64,000 nucleotides of DNA from NCBI GenBank assembly GCA_024234935.1, contig JACKNI010000002.1:558001-622000 (forward strand). Reading direction: 5' to 3'. Position numbers and translations under genes: made by a program. The DNA is from Chromatiales bacterium (lineage in GTDB: Bacteria > Pseudomonadota > Gammaproteobacteria > Steroidobacterales > GCA-2729495). Position 1 is the first letter of the stretch, and every line of letters starts with the position of its first letter. This document shows, piece after piece, positions 35,983 through 45,123 of the stretch. The notes under the pieces were generated by a model that ran no database searches, was not told the origin of the DNA, and worked only from the letters and a program-made list of their open reading frames with translations.

Positions 35983-37434
35983 TCACGAGCGCCAGAATGA
36001 GGGCGAGAAAAGCACCAGCAGCGTGAATACCTCGAGTCGGCCGAACAGCATCGCGAGAATGCAAACCCACTTGGCTGCCGCGCCAATATGCGTGAAATCC
36101 GCAACGACCAGCCCGAGCCCCGGGCCGATGTTGTTGATCGAACTTGCCAGCGCGGAAAACGCGGTGATCTGGTCGAGGCCGGTGCCGACCAGCACCAGCA
36201 ACATCAGCCCGAACAGGATGATGTAGACGACACAAAAACCCCATACCGCTTCGATCACCCGCGGCGGTACAACAGATCGGCCCAGGCGGACGGGAATTTC
36301 CGCGGCCGGATGCACCAGTCGCTGGACTTCACGACTGCCCTGATTGAACAGCAGCAGCCAGCGTATGACCTTCATGCCACCACCGGTTGACCCTGCGCAG
36401 CCGCCGATAAAGCCGACCAGAACCAGAGAGAGCGGCAGCGCGCCCGGCCACTGGTCAAAGCCGCTGGCCACAAAGCCGGAACTCGTCATGAAAGAAACGA
36501 AGTGAAAAAGCGCATACCGCGCCGACTCACCAACCGTGGCGTAATGTCGGGTGACGGCCAGGTAGCAGGTACCGGCGATGATGAGGGTGCAGAGAATCAG
36601 CACATAGGCACGAAACTCCGGATCACCCAGGTAGGCGCGCAGACTGCGGCTGCGCCAGGCGACGAAATGCAGGGAGAAATTGATCCCGGCCAGAAACATG
36701 AAGACTACGGCAATGAGTTCAATCAGCGGGCTGTTGAAGTAGCCAATGCTGGCATCGTGCGTTGAAAAACCACCTGTCGACAGTGTTGCAAAACTGTGGC
36801 AAACGGCATCAAAGGCACTCATGCCGGCATACCAGTATGCGAGGGCGCAGATTGCCGTCAGGCCAACGTAGATGAGCCACAGGGCTTTGGCCGTCTCGGT
36901 AATTCTGGGCGTGAGCTTGCTGTCTTTCATCGGACCCGGCGTCTCGGCGCGGTACAGCTGCATGCCGCCGACGCCGAGCATGGGCAGGATGGCCACGGCC
37001 AGAACGATGATGCCCATGCCACCGAGCCAGTGCAGCTGGGCCCGGTAATAGAGTATCGACCGCGGCAGCGAATCAAGGCCAGTGAGCGCCGTCGCGCCGG
37101 TTGTCGTGAGGCCGGATACGGCTTCGAAAACCGCGTCGGTCAGTGACATCTCGGGGAAATGGGTGAGCAACAGTGGCAGCGCACCGAAGCTGCCGAGTCC
37201 CAGCCAGAAGATTGCCGCCACGATGAAGCCGTCGCGCAGCCGCAATTCCCGGCGGTCATTGCGCGCCGGTAGCCAGGCCAGCAGCCCGAATACAAAAGTG
37301 ATGGCAAAGGAGTTGAAGAAGGCACCGGTCTGGCCATCGGCGAAGTGCACCGAGACCGCAACGGGCGGCATCATGGTGACGCTGTAGAGCATCAGCAACA
37401 AGCCGAGAATCCGCTGAACTACCCGAAAGTGCAT
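35983..37434 (-). CDS. trkH: Trk system potassium uptake protein TrkH
   Basis: TrkH is the ion-conducting subunit of the low-affinity potassium uptake system, gated by TrkA. The 483-residue protein contains four pseudo-repeats with P-loops; visible selectivity regions are SGLTTTGATALTGLDSLP and FATLSTGGFSTHD, followed by FVSFMTSSGFVASGF. It starts with ATG at 37434, 34 bp after trkA. About ten helices are expected. It belongs to the TrkG/TrkH group rather than KtrB because of its length and its pairing with trkA. Confidence 0.96.
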   Translation of the reverse strand: MHFRVVQRILGLLLMLYSVTMMPPVAVSVHFADGQTGAFFNSFAITFVFGLLAWLPARNDRRELRLRDGFIVAAIFWLGLGSFGALPLLLTHFPEMSLTDAVFEAVSGLTTTGATALTGLDSLPRSILYYRAQLHWLGGMGIIVLAVAILPMLGVGGMQLYRAETPGPMKDSKLTPRITETAKALWLIYVGLTAICALAYWYAGMSAFDAVCHSFATLSTGGFSTHDASIGYFNSPLIELIAVVFMFLAGINFSLHFVAWRSRSLRAYLGDPEFRAYVLILCTLIIAGTCYLAVTRHYATVGESARYALFHFVSFMTSSGFVASGFDQWPGALPLSLVLVGFIGGCAGSTGGGMKVIRWLLLFNQGSREVQRLVHPAAEIPVRLGRSVVPPRVIEAVWGFCVVYIILFGLMLLVLVGTGLDQITAFSALASSINNIGPGLGLVVADFTHIGAAAKWVCILAMLFGRLEVFTLLVLFSPSFWRS

Positions 37435-37468
37435 GCCTTGATCTGCCGGCTGTACTGCTGCTTCCGGT

Positions 37469-38830
37469 TCAGGTCCGGAACAACCGCTCGACCTGCTGGA
37501 TCTGCCGGCGGTCGGTCACAAAGAGGATCAGGTGGTCTTCAGACTGAACGATCGTATCGTGATGGGCCTCAAGTACTTCTTTGCCGCGCACGATCACGTT
37601 GATCGTGGCGCCTTTGGGCAGGGCGATATCCTCGATCCTGCGGCCCACGACGCGTGAGTCCTTCCGGTCACCGCGGGCGATGGCTTCGATGGCCTCGGCC
37701 CGGCCGCGCCGCAGGGAGTGGATACGCACCATGCCGGCCTGGCGCACGTAGGCCAGCAGCGCGCCGATCGTGATCTGTGGCGGAGAGATACCGACGTCGA
37801 TGCGCGGTCCTTCCACCAGTTCGGCGTAGGACGGACGGTTGATGAGCGCCATGACCTTTCTGCAGCCCAGGCGCTTGGCAAGCATGGCCGACAGGATGTT
37901 TACTTCCTCGGCATTGGTCAGCGAGACGAATACATCGGTGCCGTCGATGTTTTCCTCCAGCAGCAGGCTCTCATCCGCCGCATCGCCCCGCAGCACGATG
38001 GCCTTGGCAAGACCCTCGGAGGCGATGCGGGCGCGATCCCGCGACCGTTCGATGATCTTCACCTGGTTGGTCTTTTCCAGGGACTGAGCGACGCGGAAGC
38101 CGATGTTGCCGGCACCCGCGATGATGATCTTGCGCACCGGGTCCTCGAGCTTGCGCAGCTCCCGCATCACGGTCCCGATGTCCTGCCGGGCGGCAATGAA
38201 GAAGACCTCATCACCCTCAAGCAGCCGGGTCTTGCCGTCTGGCACGATGGCCTCGCCCTCGCGGTAAATCGCCGCAATGCGGGTTTCGATACCCGGAATA
38301 TGGTCATGAAGCCTGCGGATCTCCTGACCGACGAGAGGCCCGTCGCGGTGCGCGCGCGCGCCCACCAGCCGCACTTTGCCATCGGCGAAGTCGAGCACCT
38401 GGAAAGCACCCGGATAGTGGATCAGCTGCTCGATATGGCGCGTGACCAGCTGTTCAGGGCTGATGCAGAGGTCCACGGGTATCCGGTCAGCACCAAACAG
38501 GTCCGGCTTGTTGATGTACTCGGCGGAACGCACCCGGGCGATTTTCGTCGGCGTGCTGAACAGCGTGTGAGCAACCTGGCAGGCAATCATGTTGACTTCA
38601 TCGCTGCTGGTCAGCGCGATAACCATGTCCATGCTCGCGCAGCCGGCACGTTCCAGTGTCGCCGGTGAAGCGGCATGCCCGAGCACGGTACGGACGTCGA
38701 GACGATCCTGCAGATCCCGCAGCACAGTCGGGTTGGAATCGACGATGGTGACTTCGTTTGCCTCTTCGCGGGCGAGATGGTAGGCGGCTGTCGAGCCAAC
38801 CTGTCCGGCGCCGAGAATGAGGATCTTCAT
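37469..38830 (-). CDS. trkA: Trk system potassium transporter regulatory subunit TrkA
   Basis: TrkA is a cytoplasmic ring that binds NAD(H) and ATP and gates TrkH. The 453-residue protein carries two tandem RCK units. Rossmann motifs are LGAGQVGST near residue 6 and IAGAGNIGFRVAQSLE near residue 235. Each unit has a TrkA-C domain. It starts with ATG at 38830 and is followed by trkH in the same direction. Confidence 0.97.
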   Translation of the reverse strand: MKILILGAGQVGSTAAYHLAREEANEVTIVDSNPTVLRDLQDRLDVRTVLGHAASPATLERAGCASMDMVIALTSSDEVNMIACQVAHTLFSTPTKIARVRSAEYINKPDLFGADRIPVDLCISPEQLVTRHIEQLIHYPGAFQVLDFADGKVRLVGARAHRDGPLVGQEIRRLHDHIPGIETRIAAIYREGEAIVPDGKTRLLEGDEVFFIAARQDIGTVMRELRKLEDPVRKIIIAGAGNIGFRVAQSLEKTNQVKIIERSRDRARIASEGLAKAIVLRGDAADESLLLEENIDGTDVFVSLTNAEEVNILSAMLAKRLGCRKVMALINRPSYAELVEGPRIDVGISPPQITIGALLAYVRQAGMVRIHSLRRGRAEAIEAIARGDRKDSRVVGRRIEDIALPKGATINVIVRGKEVLEAHHDTIVQSEDHLILFVTDRRQIQQVERLFRT

Positions 38831-38894
38831 GGGTGAGCTCGCGATGCTGTGCGCGGCTGCGAGTTTAACCGTTTTCGCCGCTTCCCTGCCGGGC

Positions 38895-41072
38895 TCACAG
38901 CGTTTCCAGGTTGGCGTATGACATCACCAGCCATTTGGCCCCGGCCGCCTCGAAGTTGACCTGGATCCGGGCATGCGCCCCGGCGCCCTCGAAGCCCAGC
39001 ACCACGCCATCGCCGAAGGTTCCATGGCGCACACGCTGACCAAGGCGGATGCCGAAGCCGGGGTCTGCCGGCGGCATGCTGCCGCGCTGATAAACAGGCT
39101 GCGACACATGCCGCCGCGGCCGCACTTCCTCGATCAGCTCAGGCGGAATCTCGCTGATGAAGCGCGACGCCTGGCGAAAACTGTCCATGCCGTGCAGTCG
39201 CCGCTGTTCTGCATGGGTCAGATAGAGCTCGCTCATCGCCCGGGTAGCGCCCACGTAGCACAAGCGACGCTCTTCTTCGAGGCCGTCGCCGTCATTCAGC
39301 GAGCGCTGATGCGGGAACAGCCCGTCTTCGAGGCCGGTGAGAAAGACGACAGGAAACTCCAGACCCTTGGCGGAGTGCAGCGTCATCAGCTGCACACAGT
39401 CTGTACCGCTGTCGGCCTGTGCATCGCCGGACTCGAGTGCCGCATGAGAGAGAAAGTCCAGCAGCGGTGGCAGGTCGGCATCGCCATCCTCGACCGCTTC
39501 GCCTGCGGACCGCTCCTCGCTTTCGAAGCTGCGCGCCGCGCTGACCAGCTCGTCGAGGTTCTCCAGCCGGCCCTCGGCACGATCGCGCGGCTCTTTTTTG
39601 TAGTGGCCGATGATTCCGCTGTGCTGAATGACATGATCCACCTGCTCGTGGAGCGCCAGATCGGCGGTGTCCCTGGCCATGCCGTCGATGAGCATCAGGA
39701 AGGCCGTGATGGCTCGCCCGCTGCGGCCGTCTCCCGCCGCGACGACCTGCGCCGCACGCCACATGGACAGCGCGTTCGCTTTGGCATACTCGCGGATGGT
39801 ATCGACTGAGCGCGCGCCGATGCCGCGCGTCGGGACGTTGACCACCCGCTCGAAGGAAGAGTCGTCATCGTGGTTGGCGAGCAGGCGCAGATAGGCCAGC
39901 GCGTCCTTGATCTCGGCGCGTTCGAAGAAGCGCTGGCCACCGTAGACGCGGTACGGCATCCCGGCCCGCATCAGCATTTCTTCAAAGCTGCGCGACTGCG
40001 CATTGGAGCGGTACAGCACGGCGATCTCGCTGCGCGCGCTGCCCTGCTGGACGCGATCCTGGATCCGGCCGACGACGAACTCTGCCTCATCCCGCTCGTT
40101 GTAGGCGCGGTAAAGGCGGATCGGTGCGCCGTCGCTGCCGGCGGTCCAGAGTTCCTTGCCGAGGCGCCCGGTATTGTGGGCGATGATCGCGTTGGCAGCA
40201 CTGAGGATGGTCTTGGTCGAGCGGTAATTCTGCTCGAGCTTGATGACGCGCGAAGACGGAAAATCCCGCTGGAACCTGTGCATGTGTTCCTGGCGCGCGC
40301 CCCGCCAGCGATAGATTGACTGATCGTCGTCACCCACCGCAAAGGGGATGCCCGTGGTGCCGGTCAGCAGTCGCAGCCAGGCGTACTGAATCGTATTGGT
40401 GTCCTGAAACTCGTCCACCAGGACATGCTGGAAACGCCGCCGGTACTGCTCGAGTATTGCCGGGTTGTTCTTCCACAGTTCGAACGCCCTGAGCAGCAGT
40501 TCGGCGAAATCCACCACGCCGGCCTTGTCGCAGGCTTCCTCATAAAGCCGGTACAGGTGGATGAGCTGCCTGCGGGTGGTGTCACCGTTGTCGCTGAGCT
40601 GGCCAGGGCGCAACCCCTCATCCTTGTTGTGATTGATGAACCACTGGATCTCGCGCGGTACCCAGGTCGTCTCGTCCAGATCCAGTCCCTTGATCAGCCG
40701 GCGAATCACCCGCTGCTGGTCCTCTGCATCGAGGATCTGGAAGGCCTCCGCCAGCCCGGCCTCGCGCCAGTGACGGCGCAGCAGGCGATGGGCCAGGCCG
40801 TGAAAGGTGCCGATCCAGAGATGGTTGACTGGCATGTCCAGCAGATCGTGGATCCGGCTGCGCATCTCGGCGGCGGCCTTGTTGGTAAAGGTGACGGCGA
40901 GTATGCCGAGCGGCGATACCTGCTCGACCCGGATCAGCCACGCGATCCGGTGTACCAGCACGCGCGTCTTGCCGCTGCCGGCACCGGCCACGACCAGCAG
41001 CGGCGACTGCGACGCGGTGACGGCGTCGCGTTGCGCATCGTTGAGCTGGTCGAGGATCGGAGTGACGTCCAC
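38895..41072 (-). CDS. uvrD: DNA helicase II
   Basis: UvrD is a superfamily 1 3'-5' helicase for nucleotide excision repair and methyl-directed mismatch repair. The 725-residue protein has the Q-motif QLNDAQRDAVTA, Walker A AGAGSGKTRVL, VDEFQDTNTIQY (motif II), GDDDQSIYRWRGA (motif III), and LMTLHSAKGLEFPVVFL plus VGATRAMSEL (motifs V and VI). The C-terminal Tudor-like domain is recognisable (VLGFEGAGAHARIQVNFE). It starts with GTG at 41072, three bases before the ctaA stop, and could be co-transcribed with the oxidase assembly genes. Confidence 0.96.
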   Translation of the reverse strand: MDVTPILDQLNDAQRDAVTASQSPLLVVAGAGSGKTRVLVHRIAWLIRVEQVSPLGILAVTFTNKAAAEMRSRIHDLLDMPVNHLWIGTFHGLAHRLLRRHWREAGLAEAFQILDAEDQQRVIRRLIKGLDLDETTWVPREIQWFINHNKDEGLRPGQLSDNGDTTRRQLIHLYRLYEEACDKAGVVDFAELLLRAFELWKNNPAILEQYRRRFQHVLVDEFQDTNTIQYAWLRLLTGTTGIPFAVGDDDQSIYRWRGARQEHMHRFQRDFPSSRVIKLEQNYRSTKTILSAANAIIAHNTGRLGKELWTAGSDGAPIRLYRAYNERDEAEFVVGRIQDRVQQGSARSEIAVLYRSNAQSRSFEEMLMRAGMPYRVYGGQRFFERAEIKDALAYLRLLANHDDDSSFERVVNVPTRGIGARSVDTIREYAKANALSMWRAAQVVAAGDGRSGRAITAFLMLIDGMARDTADLALHEQVDHVIQHSGIIGHYKKEPRDRAEGRLENLDELVSAARSFESEERSAGEAVEDGDADLPPLLDFLSHAALESGDAQADSGTDCVQLMTLHSAKGLEFPVVFLTGLEDGLFPHQRSLNDGDGLEEERRLCYVGATRAMSELYLTHAEQRRLHGMDSFRQASRFISEIPPELIEEVRPRRHVSQPVYQRGSMPPADPGFGIRLGQRVRHGTFGDGVVLGFEGAGAHARIQVNFEAAGAKWLVMSYANLETL

Positions 41073-41075
41073 GAG

Positions 41076-42095
41076 CTATGCCAGGCGCCAGTTCGCGCGA
41101 AAAGAGGCGGCGTGGTTCAGGTTGATCACCGCGAGCAGCAGCAAGGCAGCCACGCCGTTGTGCGCGGTTGCGAGCGGCAGCGGCAACCCGAACCAGACGA
41201 TGCCGGTACCGATAAGTACCTGCAGGGTTACGGCCAAGAGCACCAGTGTGGCGGCCCGTCGCACCGGCGACGCCAGGCTGCGCGCACGAAAGCGCAGGCC
41301 GATCAGCAGCAGCGCAGCGAAGGTTGCCATGGCGCCCAGCCGGTGGGCGAAATGGATGGCAACGCGTGACGGCGCATCCAGCACGCCGAATTCGTAGTTG
41401 ATGCCGAGTCCGCGCCACAGCACGAAGGCTTCGGCAAAATTGCTTTCTTCCGGCCACCACTCGCCCTGACAGGTGGGGATGTCCGGACATGCCAGCGCCG
41501 CGTAGTTTGAACTCGTCCAGCCACCGAGGGCGATCTGCGCGATCAGGATTGCGAGACCGCTGACAGCCAGCAGCGACACCCGGCGGGCAGACGGCGCGCC
41601 GGCAATTTCGCTGCGGCCAGTCTCCAGCAGCAGCCAGCTCAGCAGGCCGAGGGTCGCAAGACCGCCCAGCAGGTGACCCATCACGATCAGCGGTTTGAGC
41701 AGCAGCGTTACGGTCCACATGCCGAGCAGCCCCTGGAATACCACGACGCCGAGCAGTACGGCCGGCAGCACCAGCGGCTGCCGCGAGTCGCGCCGGTTCA
41801 GCCAGGCGAAGAGGTTGGCCAGCACGATGACCAGTCCCAGGCTGCTGGCGGCATAGCGGTGAACCATTTCCCGCCAGGCCTTGCCAGCTTCGATCGGTCG
41901 CTCCGGCCAGGCCGTCTGCGCTGAACTGCGCACGGCTTCATCTGCCGGCAGCACCAGATGGCCATAACAGCCGGGCCAGTCGGGGCAGCCGAGGCCGGCA
42001 TCCGAAAGCCGCACATAGGCGCCCAGTACGACGACGATCAGACCGAGACCGGCGCCGAGCCACAGACAACGGCGATACCAGGTGGAAAAATTCAT
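41076..42095 (-). CDS. ctaA: heme A synthase (CtaA/COX15)
   Basis: CtaA oxidises heme O to heme A for the aa3-type oxidase. The 339-residue membrane protein shows LGAYVRLSDAGLGCPDWPGCYGH near the N-terminus, with paired cysteines, and conserved His residues in EMVHRYAAS and HFAHRLGAM, the heme ligands. Eight helices are expected. The ATG at 42095 lies nine bases downstream of the preceding stop. The heme O synthase gene (ctaB), usually next in this kind of cluster, is absent; uvrD follows. Confidence 0.95.
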   Translation of the reverse strand: MNFSTWYRRCLWLGAGLGLIVVVLGAYVRLSDAGLGCPDWPGCYGHLVLPADEAVRSSAQTAWPERPIEAGKAWREMVHRYAASSLGLVIVLANLFAWLNRRDSRQPLVLPAVLLGVVVFQGLLGMWTVTLLLKPLIVMGHLLGGLATLGLLSWLLLETGRSEIAGAPSARRVSLLAVSGLAILIAQIALGGWTSSNYAALACPDIPTCQGEWWPEESNFAEAFVLWRGLGINYEFGVLDAPSRVAIHFAHRLGAMATFAALLLIGLRFRARSLASPVRRAATLVLLAVTLQVLIGTGIVWFGLPLPLATAHNGVAALLLLAVINLNHAASFRANWRLA

Positions 42096-42104
42096 GGTGC
42101 GGTC

Positions 42105-42686
42105 TCAGCCAATCGTGGAGGCCTTGAGCAGCAGGCTCAGGTCCTTGTGCATGTCTTTCATCGATGTGCCGGCAGGAAAACGCATCATGATATTGCCCAG
42201 CGGGTCGACGACAAACACATCTGCTTCGCCGTAGCCGCCGAGTGCCGCCAGCACCTTGCTTCCCGTCACGTTACCGTCGATCACGATCAGGTCCGGGTGC
42301 GCGCCGCGCATCAATTCAGTATCGGGCGTGCCGCCGGTGCTGATGAAGTAGCGCTGGATACGCGACATGTCCCTGCCCAACGCCTGACGTACCTGGCGGA
42401 GCTGATAGAGGGCACGCTGGCAATCGTCAGCACAGTTGCCGTTGCCGACGTAGAGGAGCGACCATTTGCCGGTGAACACAGCCGTCGTACCGCCAGCCAG
42501 CGGTATCGTTTCACCGGCCAACGATGGCGGGTTCCCGATCAGGATGCCGTGCGCGACCGATCCCTGCGGCCGCCAGCTGTCACCGCCGTAGTAGTACATA
42601 TACATGGCCGTGGCAAACGGCCCGACAAACAGCAGCGCCAGCAACACCGGAATCAGCCTCTTGCTGCGTGATCGGATTTCGGGCAT
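42105..42686 (-). CDS. Sco-like thioredoxin-fold protein of the cytochrome oxidase cluster
   Basis: The start ATG at 42686 gives 193 residues: an N-terminal transmembrane anchor (LIPVLLALLFVGPFATAMYM) and a periplasmic domain. The segment WSLLYVGNGNCADDC resembles the copper-binding CxxxC of Sco proteins, and VFVVDPLGNIMMRF resembles the end of a thioredoxin-like fold. A His (GAHPDLI) is present but not clearly at the Sco ligand position. A gene of this type occupies the same place, between SURF1 and ctaA, in Pseudomonas. The likely role is in copper or heme delivery for oxidase assembly; this is inference. Confidence 0.75.
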   Translation of the reverse strand: MPEIRSRSKRLIPVLLALLFVGPFATAMYMYYYGGDSWRPQGSVAHGILIGNPPSLAGETIPLAGGTTAVFTGKWSLLYVGNGNCADDCQRALYQLRQVRQALGRDMSRIQRYFISTGGTPDTELMRGAHPDLIVIDGNVTGSKVLAALGGYGEADVFVVDPLGNIMMRFPAGTSMKDMHKDLSLLLKASTIG

Positions 42687-42688
42687 AG

Positions 42689-43438
42689 CTAAGGTGTCCT
42701 GAGGTGGCGCCAGGCCAGAATGACAAAGACAAGGACGACAGTTGTCGCCAGACCAAACCATTGTATGGCGTAGCCGAGGTGCGTTTCCGGTGTCATCAAT
42801 GCGGGCTGCCACTCACGCAGAAAGCCGTCAGCCTCACCGGGGTTCAACAGCAGCTGAAAGTCACGCAAGGGGTAGCCGGTCTGGGCGGAAATTTCTTCCG
42901 TCGTCGGGAACAACAGCCGTCGTGGCCAGGGCAAGCCGGTGTAGTCCGTCGCTGGTGCCAGTCGCAATGCGGGCTGCGGCAGGCGGTCAATCCGGCCAGT
43001 GAGTATTCGCGGTTGGCTGGACACCTTGATGTTCGGCAACAGTCTGCGGTCGCCGTCGGCTGGTACCCAGCCCCGGTTCACCAGCACGCTGCCCCCGGCG
43101 GTGATGAAAGGTGTGAGTACGTGGTAGCCGGGCTGCCCTGCGTGGCTCATGTTGTCGAGCAGCAGCTGATGGTCCGCGTCGTAGTGCCCCTGCAGCCGGA
43201 GCAGCTGATAGCGCTGCTCTGCGGGGTCGACTCCGCTCAGCCCTTCGCGTGCCGCTTCGGCTGTGCCCTGCGTGTATGCAGCAAAGAGAATTCGCTTTTC
43301 TTCAGCGCGTCCAAGCTGCCAGACGCCAAGACTGCCGAAAAGGGCAGTCGAGATCAGCGTGAGCAGGATTGCCCAAACCGGTATGCTTCTGGCCCCGGAC
43401 TTTTGCTGCCGACCCGGATCGATGATCAAAGCCCTCAT
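42689..43438 (-). CDS. SURF1-family cytochrome oxidase assembly protein
   Basis: SURF1 proteins assist heme insertion into oxidase subunit I. The product has two transmembrane helices, one near the N-terminus (WAILLTLISTALFGSLGVWQLGR) and one near the C-terminus (YAIQWFGLATTVVLVFVILAW), enclosing a periplasmic domain with LVNRGWVP. The start is unclear: ATG at 43438 gives 249 residues and overlaps the start of the divergent DUF2909 gene by 17 bp; a TTG at 43429 is an alternative. It sits in the standard place in the cox cluster. Confidence 0.92.
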   Translation of the reverse strand: MRALIIDPGRQQKSGARSIPVWAILLTLISTALFGSLGVWQLGRAEEKRILFAAYTQGTAEAAREGLSGVDPAEQRYQLLRLQGHYDADHQLLLDNMSHAGQPGYHVLTPFITAGGSVLVNRGWVPADGDRRLLPNIKVSSQPRILTGRIDRLPQPALRLAPATDYTGLPWPRRLLFPTTEEISAQTGYPLRDFQLLLNPGEADGFLREWQPALMTPETHLGYAIQWFGLATTVVLVFVILAWRHLRTP

Positions 43439-43631
43439 ACTGTTGCTGCTCGCCGGGATCATCCTGAGCCTTTTCTCGGGCCTGTTTTTCCTCAATCAGG
43501 ATCAGGGTGGTTCGCGTCGTATGGTACGGGCGCTGACGGTGCGTATCACCTTGTCGGTGATCCTGTTTCTGGTGCTGATCTATGCCTGGTTCAACGGGCT
43601 GATTCAGCCCCATGGACTGGGGCCGGGCTGA
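43422..43631 (+). CDS. DUF2909 small twin-helix membrane protein
   Basis: The ATG at 43422 starts a 69-residue protein with two helices (ALILLLLAGIILSLFSGLFFL and LSVILFLVLIYAWFN) joined by a basic loop, matching the DUF2909 family. A gene of this family lies at this position in oxidase clusters of relatives, transcribed opposite to the neighbours. Function is unknown; a role in oxidase assembly is suggested only by location. The 5' end overlaps the SURF1 start head to head. Confidence 0.85.
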   Translation: MIKALILLLLAGIILSLFSGLFFLNQDQGGSRRMVRALTVRITLSVILFLVLIYAWFNGLIQPHGLGPG

Positions 43632-43652
43632 AGCCCTGCCGCCGGTCCCTGA

Positions 43653-44516
43653 CTACAGCCAATAGACGAAAATAAACAGGCCGAGCCAGACCACATCTAC
43701 AAAGTGCCAGTACCAGGCGGTCGCCTCGAAGGCGAAATGTCGCGTCGGCGTGAAGTGTCCGCGCAGCACGCGCAGCAGCATCACGGACAGCATGATGGCG
43801 CCGATCGTGACGTGCAAACCGTGAAATCCGGTCAGCATGAAGAATGTGCTGCCGTAGATGCCGCTGCTCAGCTTGAGGTTGAGCTCTGAATAGGCATGAC
43901 TGTATTCGTATACCTGAAAGCCCAGAAAGGCGAAGCCCAGCAGGACGGTGAGGGCAAGAAATACGGCCAGCAGGCCGCGGCGGCTGTCCTTCAGCGCGTG
44001 ATGGGCAATGGTGAGTGTGACACCGCTGCTCAGCAGGATGGCGGTATTCAATGCAGGAATGCCCCAGGCGGGCATCGACTCATATTCACCGCCGATATGC
44101 CCTGGTCCGTTGGAGGGCCAGGTGGGATCGAAACCCGGCCACAGGATGCTGTTGGTCAGCGGGTCGGACCCGATGCCACCCAGCCACGGCAATGCCAGCT
44201 GACGCGCGTAATACAGTGCGCCAAAGAAACAGGCGAAAAACATGACTTCAGAAAGGATGAACCAGATCATGCCCATCCGGAACGACCGGTCCACCTGCGC
44301 GCCATAGGTGCCGGCCTCGCTCTCATTGACCACGTCGGCAAACCAGCGGAACACCACCACCAGGACGATTGCGGTACCGGTCAGGATGACCGGCAGTGTC
44401 GAGTTTCCGTTCAGCAGCAGCGCGACCCCGATGAAGGTGATGGCCAGTCCCATCGATGCGAAGACCGGCCAGCGGGTGCCGTGGGGAACGTAGTACTTGT
44501 CCTGGGTATGGGCCAT
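43653..44516 (-). CDS. coxC: cytochrome c oxidase subunit III
   Basis: Subunit III stabilises the aa3-type oxidase and is an integral protein of seven helices. From the ATG at 44516, which has AGGAAG upstream, the product has 287 residues and begins MAHTQDKYYVPHGTRWP. Family blocks are RMGMIWFILSEVMFFACFF, with the conserved Glu, and TFFMLTGFHGLHVTIGAIML and FEATAWYWHFVDVVWLGLF. The longer frame to 44597 has no conserved residues. It follows ctaG in the cox run. Confidence 0.96.
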   Translation of the reverse strand: MAHTQDKYYVPHGTRWPVFASMGLAITFIGVALLLNGNSTLPVILTGTAIVLVVVFRWFADVVNESEAGTYGAQVDRSFRMGMIWFILSEVMFFACFFGALYYARQLALPWLGGIGSDPLTNSILWPGFDPTWPSNGPGHIGGEYESMPAWGIPALNTAILLSSGVTLTIAHHALKDSRRGLLAVFLALTVLLGFAFLGFQVYEYSHAYSELNLKLSSGIYGSTFFMLTGFHGLHVTIGAIMLSVMLLRVLRGHFTPTRHFAFEATAWYWHFVDVVWLGLFIFVYWL

Positions 44517-44544
44517 GGCGATAACTTCCTCGGGCAGTATCCGG

Positions 44545-45123
44545 TCAGGTTGCGGTTTTGGCAGCAGCAGGTGAATCAACAGGCTGCCGTTGTACAAAGA
44601 AAGTGTAGGAAAGAGTTATGCGGTCGACATATTCAGGCAGATCGGGGTCGACCATGAATTGCACGCCCATGTCCCGGCCCTCCCGGGCGAGAAACTTCTG
44701 GGACGTAAAACAGAAGCACTGGGTCTTGTGAAAGTGCTTCGCTGCTGTGCCCGGCGCCACGCTGGGTACGGCCTGGCCAATCAGCTCGTGATCGGTCAGG
44801 TTGCGGGCATAGAAGCTCGTGTCGTACAGCTGGCCGGGGTGGATCTGCATGGAGGACACATTCGGGTGAAATTCCCATGGTGCCTGCTGATTCAGTGTTG
44901 CAACAAATTCAACTGTGACCGTCCGCCCGGCATCAACCCGTATCTCGGCCGGAATGACCGCGGCCGTGGCATTGGTGCGTCCGCCGATACCGGTGATCGC
45001 GCACAAGACGTTGTAGATCGGTACCAGCAGAAAGCCAAAGCCAAACATGCATACCGCCATGATGGCGAGCCGGGTCACCAGCCCCCTGTTGCTGCCCACG
45101 GTACCCGGGTCTCGCGAACTCAT
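44545..45123 (-). CDS. ctaG: cytochrome c oxidase assembly protein CtaG (Cox11)
   Basis: CtaG/Cox11 delivers copper to the CuB site of subunit I. The 192-residue protein has one N-terminal helix (MAVCMFGFGFLLVPIYNVLC), a periplasmic immunoglobulin-like domain with FVATLNQQAPWEFHP, and the copper-binding motif CFCF in HKTQCFCFTSQKF. ATG at 45123 overlaps the stop of the 43-residue gene upstream (ATGA). Confidence 0.96.
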   Translation of the reverse strand: MSSRDPGTVGSNRGLVTRLAIMAVCMFGFGFLLVPIYNVLCAITGIGGRTNATAAVIPAEIRVDAGRTVTVEFVATLNQQAPWEFHPNVSSMQIHPGQLYDTSFYARNLTDHELIGQAVPSVAPGTAAKHFHKTQCFCFTSQKFLAREGRDMGVQFMVDPDLPEYVDRITLSYTFFVQRQPVDSPAAAKTAT

